This document shows, piece after piece, positions 15,947 through 25,239 of a stretch of DNA of 64,000 nt (position 1 is its first letter; the number at the start of each line of letters is the position of its first letter). The position numbers and the translations under genes are program-made. Source of the DNA: Streptosporangium roseum DSM 43021 (lineage in GTDB: Bacteria > Actinomycetota > Actinomycetes > Streptosporangiales > Streptosporangiaceae); contig NC_013595.1 in the NCBI RefSeq assembly GCF_000024865.1, forward strand, positions 6,200,001 through 6,264,000, given 5' to 3'. The notes beneath the pieces are model-generated. The model had not been told where the DNA came from. It did no database searches and saw nothing but the letters and a program-made list of their open reading frames with translations.

Positions 15947-17509
15947 ATGCCCCACCACAGCCCCACCCTGGCCCGGCTGGCCATGACCGTGCTCCAGCCC
16001 GGCTTCGACGGCACCGCACCGCCCGACTGGCTGCGCCGGGCGCTCTCCGAAGGGCTCGGCGGCGCCGTGCTGTTCGCCCGGAATCTCGCCGGCCCGGCGC
16101 AGACGGCCGAGCTCGTCGCCGGCCTGCGCCGGGAGAACCCGGCCGTGGTGGTCGCGGTGGACGAGGAAGGCGGAGCGGTCACCCGGCTGGAGGCCAGGAC
16201 CGGCAGCTCCTGGCCGGGCAACCGGGCGCTCGGCGTGGCCGACGACGCCGAGCGCACCGAGCGGGTCGCCCGCGAGATCGGCCGCCTCCTCGCCTCGGCC
16301 GACATCACCCTCGACTACGCCCCCGTGGTGGACGTCAACGCCAACCCGGCCAACCCGGTGATCGGCATCCGTTCCTTCGGCCCCGACCCCGAGCTGGTGT
16401 CCCGGCAGACCACCGCCTGGATCACGGGGTTGCAGGGCGCCGGGGTGGCCGCCTGCGCCAAGCACTTCCCCGGTCACGGCGACACCGTCACCGACTCCCA
16501 CCACGCGCTGCCGACCGTCCACGCCGACCTCGAGCTCCTCCAGGAGCGCGACCTGCCTCCGTTCCGCGCGGCCGTCAAGGCCGGGGTCCAGGCCGTGATG
16601 TGCGGCCACCTGCTGGTGCCCGCACTTGATCCCGGCAACCCCGCCACGCTGAGCAGGCGGATCCTGACCGGCCTGCTCCGCGAGGAGATGGGCTTCGGCG
16701 GCATGCTGGTCACCGACGCGATCGAGATGGGAGCCGTCGCCGCCCTGCACCCCCCGGGCGAGATAGCGGTCCGCGCGCTGGCCGCGGGGGTGGACGCGAT
16801 CTGCGTCGGCGTGTCCTCGCCCGGCGGGGAGAGCGTCTACGCGCTGCGGGACGCGATCGTGCGGGCCGTACACGACGGCAGGCTGCCCGAGGAGCGGCTG
16901 GCCGAGGCGGCGGGACGCGTGCTGGCCCTGGCCGGCTGGTACGCCGAGAACGCCGCCGCGCGGGCACGGGACACGGAGCGGACGCGGGAGGCGCCGGACG
17001 CGGAGGCCCCGGAGGCCCCGGAGGGGCGGGGAGGACGGGATCCGCGAGGGGGAGGCGAGGAGCTCGGCCTGCAGGCCGCCCGCGCGGCCATGCGCGTGAC
17101 CGTCGCGGGCGATCGGACCGCGCCTCCGCCCGTCCTCTCCCGCCCCCCGCTGGTCGTCGACATCGCCCCGCGCCTGAACCTGGCGATCGACCCCTCCACC
17201 CCCACCGGCCTCGTCGGCGCCATGACCGAGCTGCTGCCGGGCACCACCGGGCACACCGTCGCCGCCGAGACCGCCGACCTCCCCGACCTCTCCGACCACC
17301 GGCGCCCGCTTGTCCTGGTGGCGCACGACGCCCCCCGCCACGCGTGGGTCCGGGACCTGCTGGCCCGCGCCGTCGGGCTGCGCCCCGACGCGATCGTGAT
17401 CGAGACCGGGCTGCCCGGCGAACCCACCGGGGCGGTGCACATCGCCACACACGGTATTTCCCGGGTTTCGGCCCGCGCCGCCGCCCTGTGGCTGACCGGC
17501 GGCCAATAG
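15947..17509 (+). CDS. nagZ: Beta-N-acetylhexosaminidase, GH3 (NagZ-type)
   Basis: The 520-residue enzyme removes N-acetylglucosamine from peptidoglycan fragments. Its GH3 barrel shows VAVDEEGGAVTRL, YAPVVDVN, the NagZ signature CAKHFPGHGDT with the Asp/His catalytic loop just after, and FGGMLVTDAIEM with the nucleophile Asp. A second domain (about 375-520) follows a charged low-complexity linker, as in two-domain Gram-positive NagZ. No signal peptide is seen, so it probably works on imported muropeptides. GAGAAGG precedes the ATG. It is followed 28 bp later by the RpiR regulator gene. Confidence 0.9.
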   Translation: MPHHSPTLARLAMTVLQPGFDGTAPPDWLRRALSEGLGGAVLFARNLAGPAQTAELVAGLRRENPAVVVAVDEEGGAVTRLEARTGSSWPGNRALGVADDAERTERVAREIGRLLASADITLDYAPVVDVNANPANPVIGIRSFGPDPELVSRQTTAWITGLQGAGVAACAKHFPGHGDTVTDSHHALPTVHADLELLQERDLPPFRAAVKAGVQAVMCGHLLVPALDPGNPATLSRRILTGLLREEMGFGGMLVTDAIEMGAVAALHPPGEIAVRALAAGVDAICVGVSSPGGESVYALRDAIVRAVHDGRLPEERLAEAAGRVLALAGWYAENAAARARDTERTREAPDAEAPEAPEGRGGRDPRGGGEELGLQAARAAMRVTVAGDRTAPPPVLSRPPLVVDIAPRLNLAIDPSTPTGLVGAMTELLPGTTGHTVAAETADLPDLSDHRRPLVLVAHDAPRHAWVRDLLARAVGLRPDAIVIETGLPGEPTGAVHIATHGISRVSARAAALWLTGGQ

Positions 17510-17537
17510 GCTTGATCCCGACAGAAGAGGTGCCCGC

Positions 17538-18437
17538 ATGAACGACCAAGACGGCCCCACACCCGTGAACCTGGTGGCCACCGTGAGGGCGGTTCTGCCC
17601 TCACTCACCCCCGCAGCCCAGGCCATCGCCCGGCTCATCCTCGACGACCCCGGGATGGTGGCTCGCAGCACCATCACCGAGTTCAGCGCGGTCTCCGGGA
17701 CGAGCGAGGCCACGATCGTGCGCACCGCCAGAGCCCTCGGCTTCGCCGGCTACTCCCAGCTGCGCTTCGCCCTGGCCGCCGCGGTGGCCAGGGAGGAGCC
17801 CGAACGGCTCGTCCCCGGCGATCTGGGGCCCGACGACCCGCTCACCGACGTGATCGCGAAGGTGACCAGGGCCGAGTCCGAGGCGCTGGCCGACACCGCC
17901 GCCCAGCTCAACCCCGACCGGCTGGGCGCGGTGGTCGAGGCCATGACCGCCGCCCGCCGGGTGGACGTCTACGGGGTCGGCGCCTCCGGTCTCGTGGCGG
18001 CCGACATGGCGCAGAAGCTGATGCGGATCGGCCGCTCCAGCCATGCCTTCACCGACGCCCATCTCGCCCTGACCAGCGCGGCGCTGCTCGGGGAGGGCGA
18101 CGTCACGGTGGGGGTGAGCTGCACCGGCGAGACCCCCGACGTGATCGCGCCCATGCGGGTCGCCCGCAAGGCGGGCGCGACCACGGTGGCGATCACCAAC
18201 AACCCGCGTTCCTCCCTGGCCGAGCTGGCCGAGCACGTCCTGGTCTCGGCGGGCCGGGAGACGGCCTTCCGCCCCGGAGCGCTGGCCAGCCGGATCAGCC
18301 AGCTCCTGATCGTGGACTGCATCTTCGTCGGCATCGCCCAGCGGACGTTCGAGACCTCGGACGCGGCGCTGCGGGCCACCAGGGGCGCGCTCGACGAGTT
18401 CATGGCCGACACCCGCCGCCGCAACAAGCCCTCCTGA
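17538..18437 (+). CDS. RpiR/MurR-family transcriptional regulator with SIS domain
   Basis: The 299-residue regulator has an N-terminal RpiR helix-turn-helix (about 15-90, with SEATIVRTARALGFAGYSQL) and a C-terminal SIS sugar-phosphate-binding domain (about 125-260, with DVYGVGASGLVAADMAQKL and VSCTGETPDV). Relatives such as MurR sense N-acetylmuramic acid 6-phosphate. Position after nagZ, and murQ in the same window, support that ligand here. It could act at the GAAAGTTACTTTC site upstream of nagZ. An AGAGGTG ribosome site precedes the ATG. Confidence 0.88.
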   Translation: MNDQDGPTPVNLVATVRAVLPSLTPAAQAIARLILDDPGMVARSTITEFSAVSGTSEATIVRTARALGFAGYSQLRFALAAAVAREEPERLVPGDLGPDDPLTDVIAKVTRAESEALADTAAQLNPDRLGAVVEAMTAARRVDVYGVGASGLVAADMAQKLMRIGRSSHAFTDAHLALTSAALLGEGDVTVGVSCTGETPDVIAPMRVARKAGATTVAITNNPRSSLAELAEHVLVSAGRETAFRPGALASRISQLLIVDCIFVGIAQRTFETSDAALRATRGALDEFMADTRRRNKPS

Positions 18438-18456
18438 ACGGCCTCCGCCCGTGAGC

Positions 18457-18484
18457 CTGAGGGGACCCGGCCGGGTCCCCTCAG
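18457..18484. terminator. Perfect 28-bp palindromic bidirectional terminator
   Basis: CTGAGGGGACCCGG is followed directly by its reverse complement, giving two 14-bp arms with no loop between convergent genes. The stop codon of the minus-strand nitronate monooxygenase gene lies inside it. Confidence 0.75.
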
Positions 18485-19911
18485 CCCGCGCTCCTCACCC
18501 CGGAGAGGATGTGGTCGACGACGTCGGCGGCCGAGTAGTCCTCCGGCAGCTCGTCGAGGAACCCGAGATCCTGGCCGAGGGTGAGCAGCGGGGGCTCCCG
18601 GTAGCCGTCCGGGCGGCGCTGCCCGAGGCCGATGGCGGACAGCAGCCCGTTGCACAGGCAGCGGCGCTCCACGGTGTCCTCGACGGGCCGGCCCTTGCGG
18701 ACGTGCGTGTCGACCGGCTCGGCGGGGCAGCGGTAGCCGACCGCGCCGTCCTCCTTGCGGTACGGCGTGCGCAGGTGGCCCAGGTCGCACAGGCGGGGGC
18801 GGTCGCCGTAGACGTCCGGGCCGGACAGGGTTCCCGGCAGCTCAGCGATCTTGAAGGGGAAGCCCGCCGGCGAGGCGCGCGGGTCGTTGCGGACCTCCAG
18901 GCCCCCGCTTGACGCGCGCCCGAGCAGGCGCCGCCTGAGCGTGTCGTCCAGGCCCGACTCCCGGCACAGCGCGAAGGCCGTCCCCAGCTGGATCCCGGCG
19001 GCCCCGGCCCGCACGGCCCGTACCAGCCCGTCCGGGGTCGCGTAGCCGCCCGCCAGCCAGAACGGCAGCCCGAGCGCGGCGATCTTGCCGGTGTCGACCT
19101 CGTCGCGCGGGCCGTAGACCGGCTCGCCGACGGCGTCGAGCCGCATCCTGCCCCGGGGCGGCGCACTGTGCCCGCCGGCCACCGGCGACTCCAGCACGAA
19201 CCCGTCCGGACGGGTCTGCGGGGAGCGGGCGAGGTAGGCGGCCAGGACGTGCGAGGAGACGATGGCCAGCAGCCGGGGCCGCTCCAGCGGTCCGGGCGTG
19301 CGGCCGAGCAGCGCCACCGGGTCGATGCCGACGGTGTGGCGGTCCTCCGCGTCGGCCTCCGCCACCGCGACCGATATCCGCGCCGGCCGGTGCGCGGCGA
19401 GCGCGTCGAGCAGCCGCGGGATCTCCGAGGGGATGCCCGCCCCCATCAGCACGTAGTCGGCACCGGCGAGCATCGCTCCGTAGACGGCGGCGGGCGTGGC
19501 CATCTGGATCTTCTCCAGATAGTTGATCCCGATCGGGCCCTCGTGCCCCTCCTTCGCGAGGAACACCTCGGCGAAGTTCGCGACCACCGTGAGCTCGTCC
19601 CGGACCCGGTGCGAGCGCAGGCCGAGCCGGGGCACCGGCCGGTACGGCAGGCCGTCCCCGGCGCCGCCGGGGACGAAATACCGGGACAGGACCCGTTCGG
19701 CGACCTCGGGGGCCGGAAAGCGTGCCAGCGCCCTGCGCAGGTGCCCGCCCGGATCTCCGCCTTGCAGCCGCCTGGCCAGCACGACGTCCAGTGCCGTCCC
19801 GGACACCACGCCGAGCTGTCCGGTCCGGGCGACGGCCCGCGCCAGCCGCCACCCGGACACGCCGACCCCCATCCCGCCCTGGATGAGAAGGGGCGGCCGG
19901 GCCTCAGACAC
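18481..19911 (-). CDS. Nitronate monooxygenase-family flavoprotein
   Basis: The 476-residue protein is an FMN-dependent TIM-barrel enzyme of the 2-nitropropane dioxygenase/nitronate monooxygenase family. It starts PPLLIQGGMGVGVSGW and shows VVSGTALD, GINYLEKIQ, ADYVLMGAGIPSEIP, SPVAGGHSAP and the FMN phosphate-binding LAGGYATPDGL with GIQLGTAF. The C-terminal 100 residues carry a cysteine cluster (YRCPAEP, RRCLCNG) seen in the longer class. These enzymes oxidise alkyl nitronates; some serve polyketide or lipid pathways. The GTG start lacks a strong ribosome site and overlaps a short upstream frame. Confidence 0.82.
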   Translation of the reverse strand: MSEARPPLLIQGGMGVGVSGWRLARAVARTGQLGVVSGTALDVVLARRLQGGDPGGHLRRALARFPAPEVAERVLSRYFVPGGAGDGLPYRPVPRLGLRSHRVRDELTVVANFAEVFLAKEGHEGPIGINYLEKIQMATPAAVYGAMLAGADYVLMGAGIPSEIPRLLDALAAHRPARISVAVAEADAEDRHTVGIDPVALLGRTPGPLERPRLLAIVSSHVLAAYLARSPQTRPDGFVLESPVAGGHSAPPRGRMRLDAVGEPVYGPRDEVDTGKIAALGLPFWLAGGYATPDGLVRAVRAGAAGIQLGTAFALCRESGLDDTLRRRLLGRASSGGLEVRNDPRASPAGFPFKIAELPGTLSGPDVYGDRPRLCDLGHLRTPYRKEDGAVGYRCPAEPVDTHVRKGRPVEDTVERRCLCNGLLSAIGLGQRRPDGYREPPLLTLGQDLGFLDELPEDYSAADVVDHILSGVRSAG

Positions 19912-20107
19912 GTCGGGCTCGGACCGTACCGGCCCAGGCGAGCAGGGCGAGCTCCTTCGCCCGGACGGCCTCGCGGGCGGCGCGGGCGCCGGCGTTCCCC
20001 CTCGTGGCGCCGGCCGTCCGGAAGGCGCCGATCGACGAGGGCGACGGGTCGCGGGTCTCGCGATGCTCCGCGCGGAAGACGCCGGTGAACTCATGGGAAA
20101 CCACCAA
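19904..20107 (-). CDS. Possible short leader gene, hypothetical
   Basis: A 67-codon frame starts at 20107 and ends 8 bp inside the nitronate monooxygenase start, which would allow translational coupling. The product has a helical Ala/Arg-rich C-terminus (NAGARAAREAVRAKELALL) and no known motif. It may be a real small gene or the decayed end of one. Confidence 0.3.
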   Translation of the reverse strand: MVVSHEFTGVFRAEHRETRDPSPSSIGAFRTAGATRGNAGARAAREAVRAKELALLAWAGTVRARRV

Positions 20108-20485
20108 GGCAACGCCCTTCTGGACGGCGGAGCGTCAAGGCTCCGCCGGTGTCTGGATGCATCTGCGATCCAAGCGCCCCGGAGACGCCCTCACCCAGTG
20201 GCCAAAGTCCCGAATCGGCAGGCCCTACGGTCACATTCCGGCTCCGCCGGAGGCGAGCCCCACATCTGAGCCGGGGCCGGCGGCGCCACGCCCATCCCGC
20301 GCCCGGCGCTCCCGTCGCCCCCCGGATCCGGCAGGGCGGTGACCTGGCCGGGCGCCCGCCTCCCATCGGGTCGCCGGCGACCATGCCGTGCTCGTGATCA
20401 CGCCCGCCAGGCTGTCCGGTACGGTCTGTTGCGTTGTCGTTTGTCGTAATAAAGCACGTCGCAATAACCGAAGGGGTTAGACACC
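20108..20485. other. Gene-free stretch before lipoprotein gene
   Basis: No gene is seen. A GCGGAGC/GCTCCGC stem lies near 20126-20146. The right end is locally AT-richer (20430-20470, with TAATAAAG) and probably holds the promoter of the lipoprotein gene at 20486. Confidence 0.4.
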
Positions 20486-21388
20486 GTGCGAAAGGCACCG
20501 CTCATCGCCGTCCTGGCAGCAGGCCTCACCGGCTGCGGCCTCGTGTCCAGCCCCTTCGCCCAGCCGCCCGCCCCGCCCGGGACGGCCTCCCCCTCTCCGT
20601 CCGGCACGGCACCCACGCCGGCCCCCTCCCCCTCGGCCGAGAGCGTCCGGCTCACCGTCCCAGACGCCAAGAAGGCCGCCGCGTCCTGGGTGGCCGAGCA
20701 CAACAGGACGGTCAAGGACCGCGACTGGTGGGACGACGCGTCCAAGAGGGACGAGCTGTTCTGGGACGGCACCCGGCACGAGGTCGTCCTCGACCAGGGC
20801 CATGTGGAGGACGGCGACAAGGGCAAGATCCGCAAGCCGATCCGGCTGACCGGCAGGCAGACGTACTACGTGCCCCGCCGGCAGCCGCCCGGCGGCGAGT
20901 GGTTCATCCTCCAGGCGACCTACCGGGGACAGGACCGGCCACACGTCCTGGCCTTCTGGCGGCCGGAGGGCGAGTCCTTCAAGCTGGCCGCCAAGTCCCC
21001 GCTCCACTACGGGCAGCGGATACCCGCGCCGCAGCTGGACGCCGAGGGATACGTCGCCGCCGCGCCGCGCGTGGACGGCACGGCCATCGCCCTGGAGTAC
21101 ATGGCCTTCTGGAACAACTCCACGGACAAGCGGGGAGGAACGCGCGGCTACCGGCTGGCCAAGGACAACTACAGCCGCCTCGCCCATCCCAGGGTCTCCA
21201 AGGGCCTGTACGCGTCTTTCAGCTCGTTCACCGCCTCCTACGGCTTCCGCACCCGGGACGGCGGGTCGTTCTACGTCTTCAGCCTGCTCAACCCGCCGAA
21301 GGCGATCTTCCAGGTCCTCACCATCGGCGGATTCGTCCCCCGGGGCGGCAAGGCGATCCAGGAGCTCGCCGGGGACTGGTACGCCTAG
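20486..21388 (+). CDS. Hypothetical lipoprotein
   Basis: The 300-residue protein has a lipoprotein signal with lipobox LTGC (Cys17), then a Pro/Ser/Thr-rich linker to about residue 52, and a soluble domain of about 245 residues without a family I can name. Features include AASWVAEHNRTVKDRDWWDD, a repeated Tyr/Trp-rich beta pattern and EYMAFWNNSTDKRGG. It would be anchored outside the membrane. The GTG start follows GAAGGGG. It stands alone, and nothing nearby points to a function. Confidence 0.75.
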   Translation: MRKAPLIAVLAAGLTGCGLVSSPFAQPPAPPGTASPSPSGTAPTPAPSPSAESVRLTVPDAKKAAASWVAEHNRTVKDRDWWDDASKRDELFWDGTRHEVVLDQGHVEDGDKGKIRKPIRLTGRQTYYVPRRQPPGGEWFILQATYRGQDRPHVLAFWRPEGESFKLAAKSPLHYGQRIPAPQLDAEGYVAAAPRVDGTAIALEYMAFWNNSTDKRGGTRGYRLAKDNYSRLAHPRVSKGLYASFSSFTASYGFRTRDGGSFYVFSLLNPPKAIFQVLTIGGFVPRGGKAIQELAGDWYA

Positions 21389-21469
21389 ACCCGTGCCGGG
21401 CAGGGACCGGCACCGCCGCCTGCGAACCAAGCGTCGGAGGAGAGCCGCCGTGGCCCGGCCCCCGGACCG

Positions 21470-21642
21470 GTGCCGAACCTGGTGCGCTTCCTGCACGTGC
21501 TGTCGGCGGCGCTGTGGGTCGGCGGGCAGCTCACGGTGTCACTGGTGGTGCTGCCCCTGGCACGCCGCATGCTGGAGACCGACCAGCGCGGCCGGGTGCT
21601 GCCGGGGTCGTCCTGCTCGCCAGCGCACTGCCCGTCACCTGA
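21470..21642 (+). pseudogene. CopD/DUF2269-like membrane protein remnant
   Basis: The GTG/ATG-like start at 21470 opens NLVRFLHVLSAALWVGGQL, the typical first helix of CopD-related membrane proteins, and continues for about 40 codons. The frame then shifts, and a neighbouring frame gives GVVLLASALPVT and a stop, the kind of C-terminus such proteins have. Most of the middle is therefore deleted. Confidence 0.5.
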
Positions 21643-21832
21643 ACCCCGGGGCCTCCGGCGCCGCGTGGGGCCCGCCGTCCCGGGAGGGCGGGCCCCGGGG
21701 GTTCGAGGGGCGGATCCCCAGGCGTCCGGCGAGCGTGGCCCGGTCGCACCCCTGGAGCCGGTTCCCGCCCTCGGCCCCACCCGGGAGACCGCGCCGAAGT
21801 CCGCAAGGCGAATCGGAAGGCGGGCCGGAGTC

Positions 21833-22315
21833 TCACTCCAGAGGCAGGGGGCGGCGCGGCACGGGCGCGGTGTGGATGAGAGACGTGGTCGTGTGACCGT
21901 ACGGGGTGAACAGGTCGAGGATCGGTTCGAGCTCGTCGACCGCCCGCAGGTGCATCGTGAAGTAGAAGCAGTCGTCGCCGGTCATTCTGTAGCACTCGAC
22001 GATCTGGGGAACCTCCTGGGCGATCTTGGAGATGCGTTGCAGTTCCCGGATCGCCGGACGGATCCGAACCATCACTGTGACCGGAAAGCCCAGGGCCCGC
22101 GGGTCGACCTCGGCGCGATAGCCGGTGATCACTCCCGTCTCCTCCAGCCGCTGCACCCGGTCGGCCACCGCGGGGGCCGACAGACCGACCCGGCGGCCCA
22201 GCTCGGCGAAGCTCACTCTGGCGTCGACCTGCAGCTCGGCGAGAATACGAAGGTCGAGGGCGTCCATTCCCTTGGGTTCGTGTGCCCGCTCGGGTCTGAT
22301 CTTTCGATTCGCCAT
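21833..22315 (-). CDS. Lrp/AsnC-family transcriptional regulator
   Basis: The 160-residue protein has an AsnC-type helix-turn-helix (DALDLRILAELQVDARVS, then SAPAVADRVQRLEETGVI) and a RAM ligand-binding domain with FPVTVMVRI and GDDCFYFTMHL. Lrp regulators sense amino acids. It is divergent from an EamA exporter with only 34 bp between start codons, so it probably controls that gene and itself. The start at 22315 has a close AGGAGA; the ATG at 22267 is an alternative that fits the usual domain start. Confidence 0.9.
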   Translation of the reverse strand: MANRKIRPERAHEPKGMDALDLRILAELQVDARVSFAELGRRVGLSAPAVADRVQRLEETGVITGYRAEVDPRALGFPVTVMVRIRPAIRELQRISKIAQEVPQIVECYRMTGDDCFYFTMHLRAVDELEPILDLFTPYGHTTTSLIHTAPVPRRPLPLE

Positions 22316-22349
22316 TCTCCTAAATTACGGCCTGGCCGACGATGGGGTC

Positions 22350-23276
22350 ATGCCGCCCACCGGCCCTCGCGCCGTCCTCTCCGCGGCGCCTCCGTGGACC
22401 TACTTCATCGGGAGCGCCGTCTTCCACTACCTCGGCCCGGCTTTCGCCGTGCTCCTGTTCGCCAGGCTCGCCCCACTCGGGGTCGCGGCACTGAGGATCT
22501 GGAGCGCCGCACTCGTTTTCGCGCTCTGGCGCCGCCCCTGGCGGACCTTCGCCCGGCTCGACGCCGAGGGGCGTCGTACGATCATCGCCTGGGGCGTGGT
22601 GCTCGCGGCCATGAACGTCTGTTTCTACCTGGCGATCGCCCGCGTGCCCCTGGGAACCGTCGCCGCGATCGAGTTTCTGCCGGTCATCGTGCTGGCCGCG
22701 CTCGGCGCCCGTACGGCACGTAACCTCGTGGCACTCGTAGCGGCCGTCGGCGGTGTCTACGTGCTGACCGGCATCAGGCCGGCCGGGGACCCGCTGGGGT
22801 TGGTGTTCGCCTTCGCCAACGCGGTGCTGTTCGCCGCCTACATCGTGCTGGCCCACCGTACGGCTCGGCGTCTGCGCGACGTCAGCGGCATCGACGGGCT
22901 GGCCGCCGCCATGCTCGTCGCCTGTGTGTTCGTCACGCCGACGGGCATTTGGCAGGCCGCTCCCGCAGTGATCGACCCGGTCACGCTCGCCGCAGGGATC
23001 GGGGTGGGGATCTGTTCGTCTGTGATCCCGTACGTGTGCGATCAACTCGCCATGGCACGCATGGCCCGTTCCACGTACGCGCTGCTGGTGGCGCTACTCC
23101 CCGCCACGGCAACGGTGATCGGCATCGTGGTGCTCCGGCAGTTCCCCTCACTCGCCGAGCTCGCCGGAGTCGGGCTCGTGGTGCTCTCGGTCGCTCTCCA
23201 TCGCGAGCTTCGGACTCCTCCAACCGAAGAGAAAGTAACACTCCCACAGGAAGGCAAGACGGAATGCGATATGTGA
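22350..23276 (+). CDS. EamA (DMT superfamily) transporter, RhtA-like
   Basis: The 308-residue protein has ten predicted membrane helices in two EamA repeats. The first contains ALRIWSAALVFALW and a PLGTVAAIEFLPVIVLA stretch, the second SSVIPYVCDQLAMARM and STYALLVALLPATATVIG. These match RhtA-type exporters of threonine, homoserine and other metabolites. The gene is divergent from an Lrp regulator and its last 13 bases overlap the aldo-keto reductase gene, so the two probably form an operon for export and handling of an amino-acid-like compound. Confidence 0.85.
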   Translation: MPPTGPRAVLSAAPPWTYFIGSAVFHYLGPAFAVLLFARLAPLGVAALRIWSAALVFALWRRPWRTFARLDAEGRRTIIAWGVVLAAMNVCFYLAIARVPLGTVAAIEFLPVIVLAALGARTARNLVALVAAVGGVYVLTGIRPAGDPLGLVFAFANAVLFAAYIVLAHRTARRLRDVSGIDGLAAAMLVACVFVTPTGIWQAAPAVIDPVTLAAGIGVGICSSVIPYVCDQLAMARMARSTYALLVALLPATATVIGIVVLRQFPSLAELAGVGLVVLSVALHRELRTPPTEEKVTLPQEGKTECDM

Positions 23277-24244
23277 AGCTGGGCTCGTCGGGGCTGAAGG
23301 TCTCCCGGATCTGCCTGGGCATGATGAGTTACGGCGATCCCCGTTCCTGGGAGTGGCTGCTGCGCGAGGACGCGGCCGAGCCGATCGTGCGGCGCGCGGC
23401 CGAGGCCGGTGTGATGTTCTTCGACACCGCCGACATGTACTCCGACGGCGCGAGCGAGGAGATCACCGGGCGGCTGCTCAGCAAGCTCTTCGCGCGCCGC
23501 GACGACTACGTTCTCGCCACGAAGGTCTACTTCCCGATGGGGCCGGGCCCGAACGACCGAGGGCTGTCCCGCAAGCACGTGCTGGCCGCCATCGACGCCT
23601 CGCTGACCAGGCTCGGAACGGACTACGTCGATCTTTACCAGATCCACCGCTGGGACCACGAGACACCGATAGAGGAGACCATGGAGGCCCTGCACGACGT
23701 GGTGCGGGCCGGCAAGGCACGTTACATCGGGGCCTCCAGCATGTACGCCTGGCAGTTCGCCAAAGCGCAGCACACTGCTCAGACGGCCGGCTGGACCAGG
23801 TTCGTGTCGGTGCAGAACCACTACAACCTCGTGTACCGGGAGGAGGAACGGGAGATGATCCCGCTCTGCCTGGACCAGGGGGTGGGCGTCATCCCGTGGA
23901 GCCCACTGGCACGCGGACTGCTCACCGGGAGCCGCCGGCGCGACGGCCGGCGGCGTACTGTCCGATCCGACAGCGACGAGCTGGCCGACAGCATGTACGA
24001 GGACGCGGACTTCGACGTCGTCGACATGGTGCGTGCGGTCGCTGACGAACGAGGCCTGCCTCCGGCGCAGCTCGCGCTCGCATGGCTGCTCGGGAGGTCT
24101 GGCGTGAGCGCGCCGGTAGTCGGGGCGACCAAGGTGGGTCATCTGGACGACGCGATCGCGGCAGTGGATGTGTCCCTGAGCGGAGAGGAGACGGCCCGCC
24201 TGGAGGCCCCCTACCGGCCACACCAGATCATCGGGCACTCGTGA
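23264..24244 (+). CDS. Aldo/keto reductase
   Basis: The 326-residue NADPH-dependent oxidoreductase has the family tetrad: Asp and Tyr in FFDTADMYSDG, Lys in VLATKVYF and His in LYQIHRWDHE. Cofactor-binding motifs are IPWSPLARGLLTG and the C-terminal VVGATKVGHLDDA. It belongs to the Tas/YajO-like group of carbonyl reductases. GGAAGG precedes the ATG, which lies inside the end of the EamA gene. The substrate is unknown. Confidence 0.9.
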   Translation: MRYVKLGSSGLKVSRICLGMMSYGDPRSWEWLLREDAAEPIVRRAAEAGVMFFDTADMYSDGASEEITGRLLSKLFARRDDYVLATKVYFPMGPGPNDRGLSRKHVLAAIDASLTRLGTDYVDLYQIHRWDHETPIEETMEALHDVVRAGKARYIGASSMYAWQFAKAQHTAQTAGWTRFVSVQNHYNLVYREEEREMIPLCLDQGVGVIPWSPLARGLLTGSRRRDGRRRTVRSDSDELADSMYEDADFDVVDMVRAVADERGLPPAQLALAWLLGRSGVSAPVVGATKVGHLDDAIAAVDVSLSGEETARLEAPYRPHQIIGHS

Positions 24245-24729
24245 AGGGGTCGCTGCGCCGCCGTTCGAGGGCAGGCCATGTGAGCATCCGCACTCGCGCC
24301 CAGCTCACATGTTGCCCACTGATCCTTAATTTGTGATGTTTCCCCGCCACTGCGGCCGCCGTCGACGGAGACGACGCCTGGAGTGACGGCAGCGACTTCG
24401 AGGAGTGGAGGCAGGGCGCGGCGCCAGTCACCCCGTGGCGCCGGCACGCCGAGCCGGTCGCCCGCTGGCACCAGGCGACACGGGGCGCGACCGAGCTCCG
24501 GGAGGCCATCGGATCACTCGACGGCCGTCCTCATTTCACGGCGCCATGCCTGTCACCAGGCCAAACTCGTACACCACTCCCGTGGACGCAACCCACGACA
24601 CAAGGCCAGTCCGGTTCCAGGAGCCATGACGACTCCCCCTGTCATCCCGTTCACCGATCGACCCTCGATGCAACCCCTGAACGGGCTCGACGCATCTCTT
24701 CTCTGTGAAGCTATCTTTCTTGGAGACCG
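24245..24729. other. Gene-poor stretch with possible coding remnant
   Basis: No intact gene is seen. A plus-strand frame at about 24337-24540 reads like protein (DDAWSDGSDFEEWRQG, then TPWRRHAEPVARWHQATRG) but has no start and degenerates after DGRPHF, so it may be the relic of a lost gene. The sigma factor promoter should lie near its right end. Confidence 0.35.
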
Positions 24730-25239
24730 ATGAGCCTCGATGAGGAGTACACCGCCTATGTAAGTGGGCGGCTGCCATGGTTGCGGCAGATCGCCTACCC
24801 GCTGTGCCAGGACTGGCACCGTGCCGACGATCTGGTGCAGACGGCGATCACAAGGCTGTACGTCAAGTGGCGCCACGCGCGCCTGGCCGACGACCTCGAC
24901 GCCTACGTCCGGGTGATCCTGATCCGGGTCTTTCTCGCCGAGCAGCGAGGAGGCTGGTTCTCCCGGGTACGGCTGACCTCCACGCTGCCCCATTCCTCCT
25001 TCGAGGGCAGCGACCGCGACACGGCCATGGACCTGCGCCGCGCACTGGCCGCAGTTCCGCCGCGCCAGCGTGTAACCCTCGTGCTGCGTTTTCACTGCGA
25101 CCTGAGTGTCGAGCAGACCGCCCGCACACTCGGCTGCTCCACCGGAACCGTCAAAAGCCAGACCGCCCGCGGCTTGGCCACCCTGCGCTCGGTACTCGGC
25201 GCGCAGGACACTCGTGTAGCGCATAAGGAGGAGTGCTGA
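24730..25239 (+). CDS. SigE-family RNA polymerase sigma factor
   Basis: The 169-residue sigma-70 factor belongs to the SigE family of ECF-like sigma factors common in Streptosporangiaceae. Region 2 is at about 5-65 (LRQIAYPLCQDWHRADDLVQTAITRLYVKW split over the two helices). Region 4 is at about 100-155 (LAAVPPRQRVTLVLRFHCDL and SVEQTARTLGCSTGTVKSQT). It directs RNA polymerase to a small regulon. A GGAG site lies just before the ATG. Its stop overlaps the start of the next gene in TGATG, so the pair is co-translated; the partner is a likely membrane-bound anti-sigma or regulated protein. Confidence 0.9.
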   Translation: MSLDEEYTAYVSGRLPWLRQIAYPLCQDWHRADDLVQTAITRLYVKWRHARLADDLDAYVRVILIRVFLAEQRGGWFSRVRLTSTLPHSSFEGSDRDTAMDLRRALAAVPPRQRVTLVLRFHCDLSVEQTARTLGCSTGTVKSQTARGLATLRSVLGAQDTRVAHKEEC

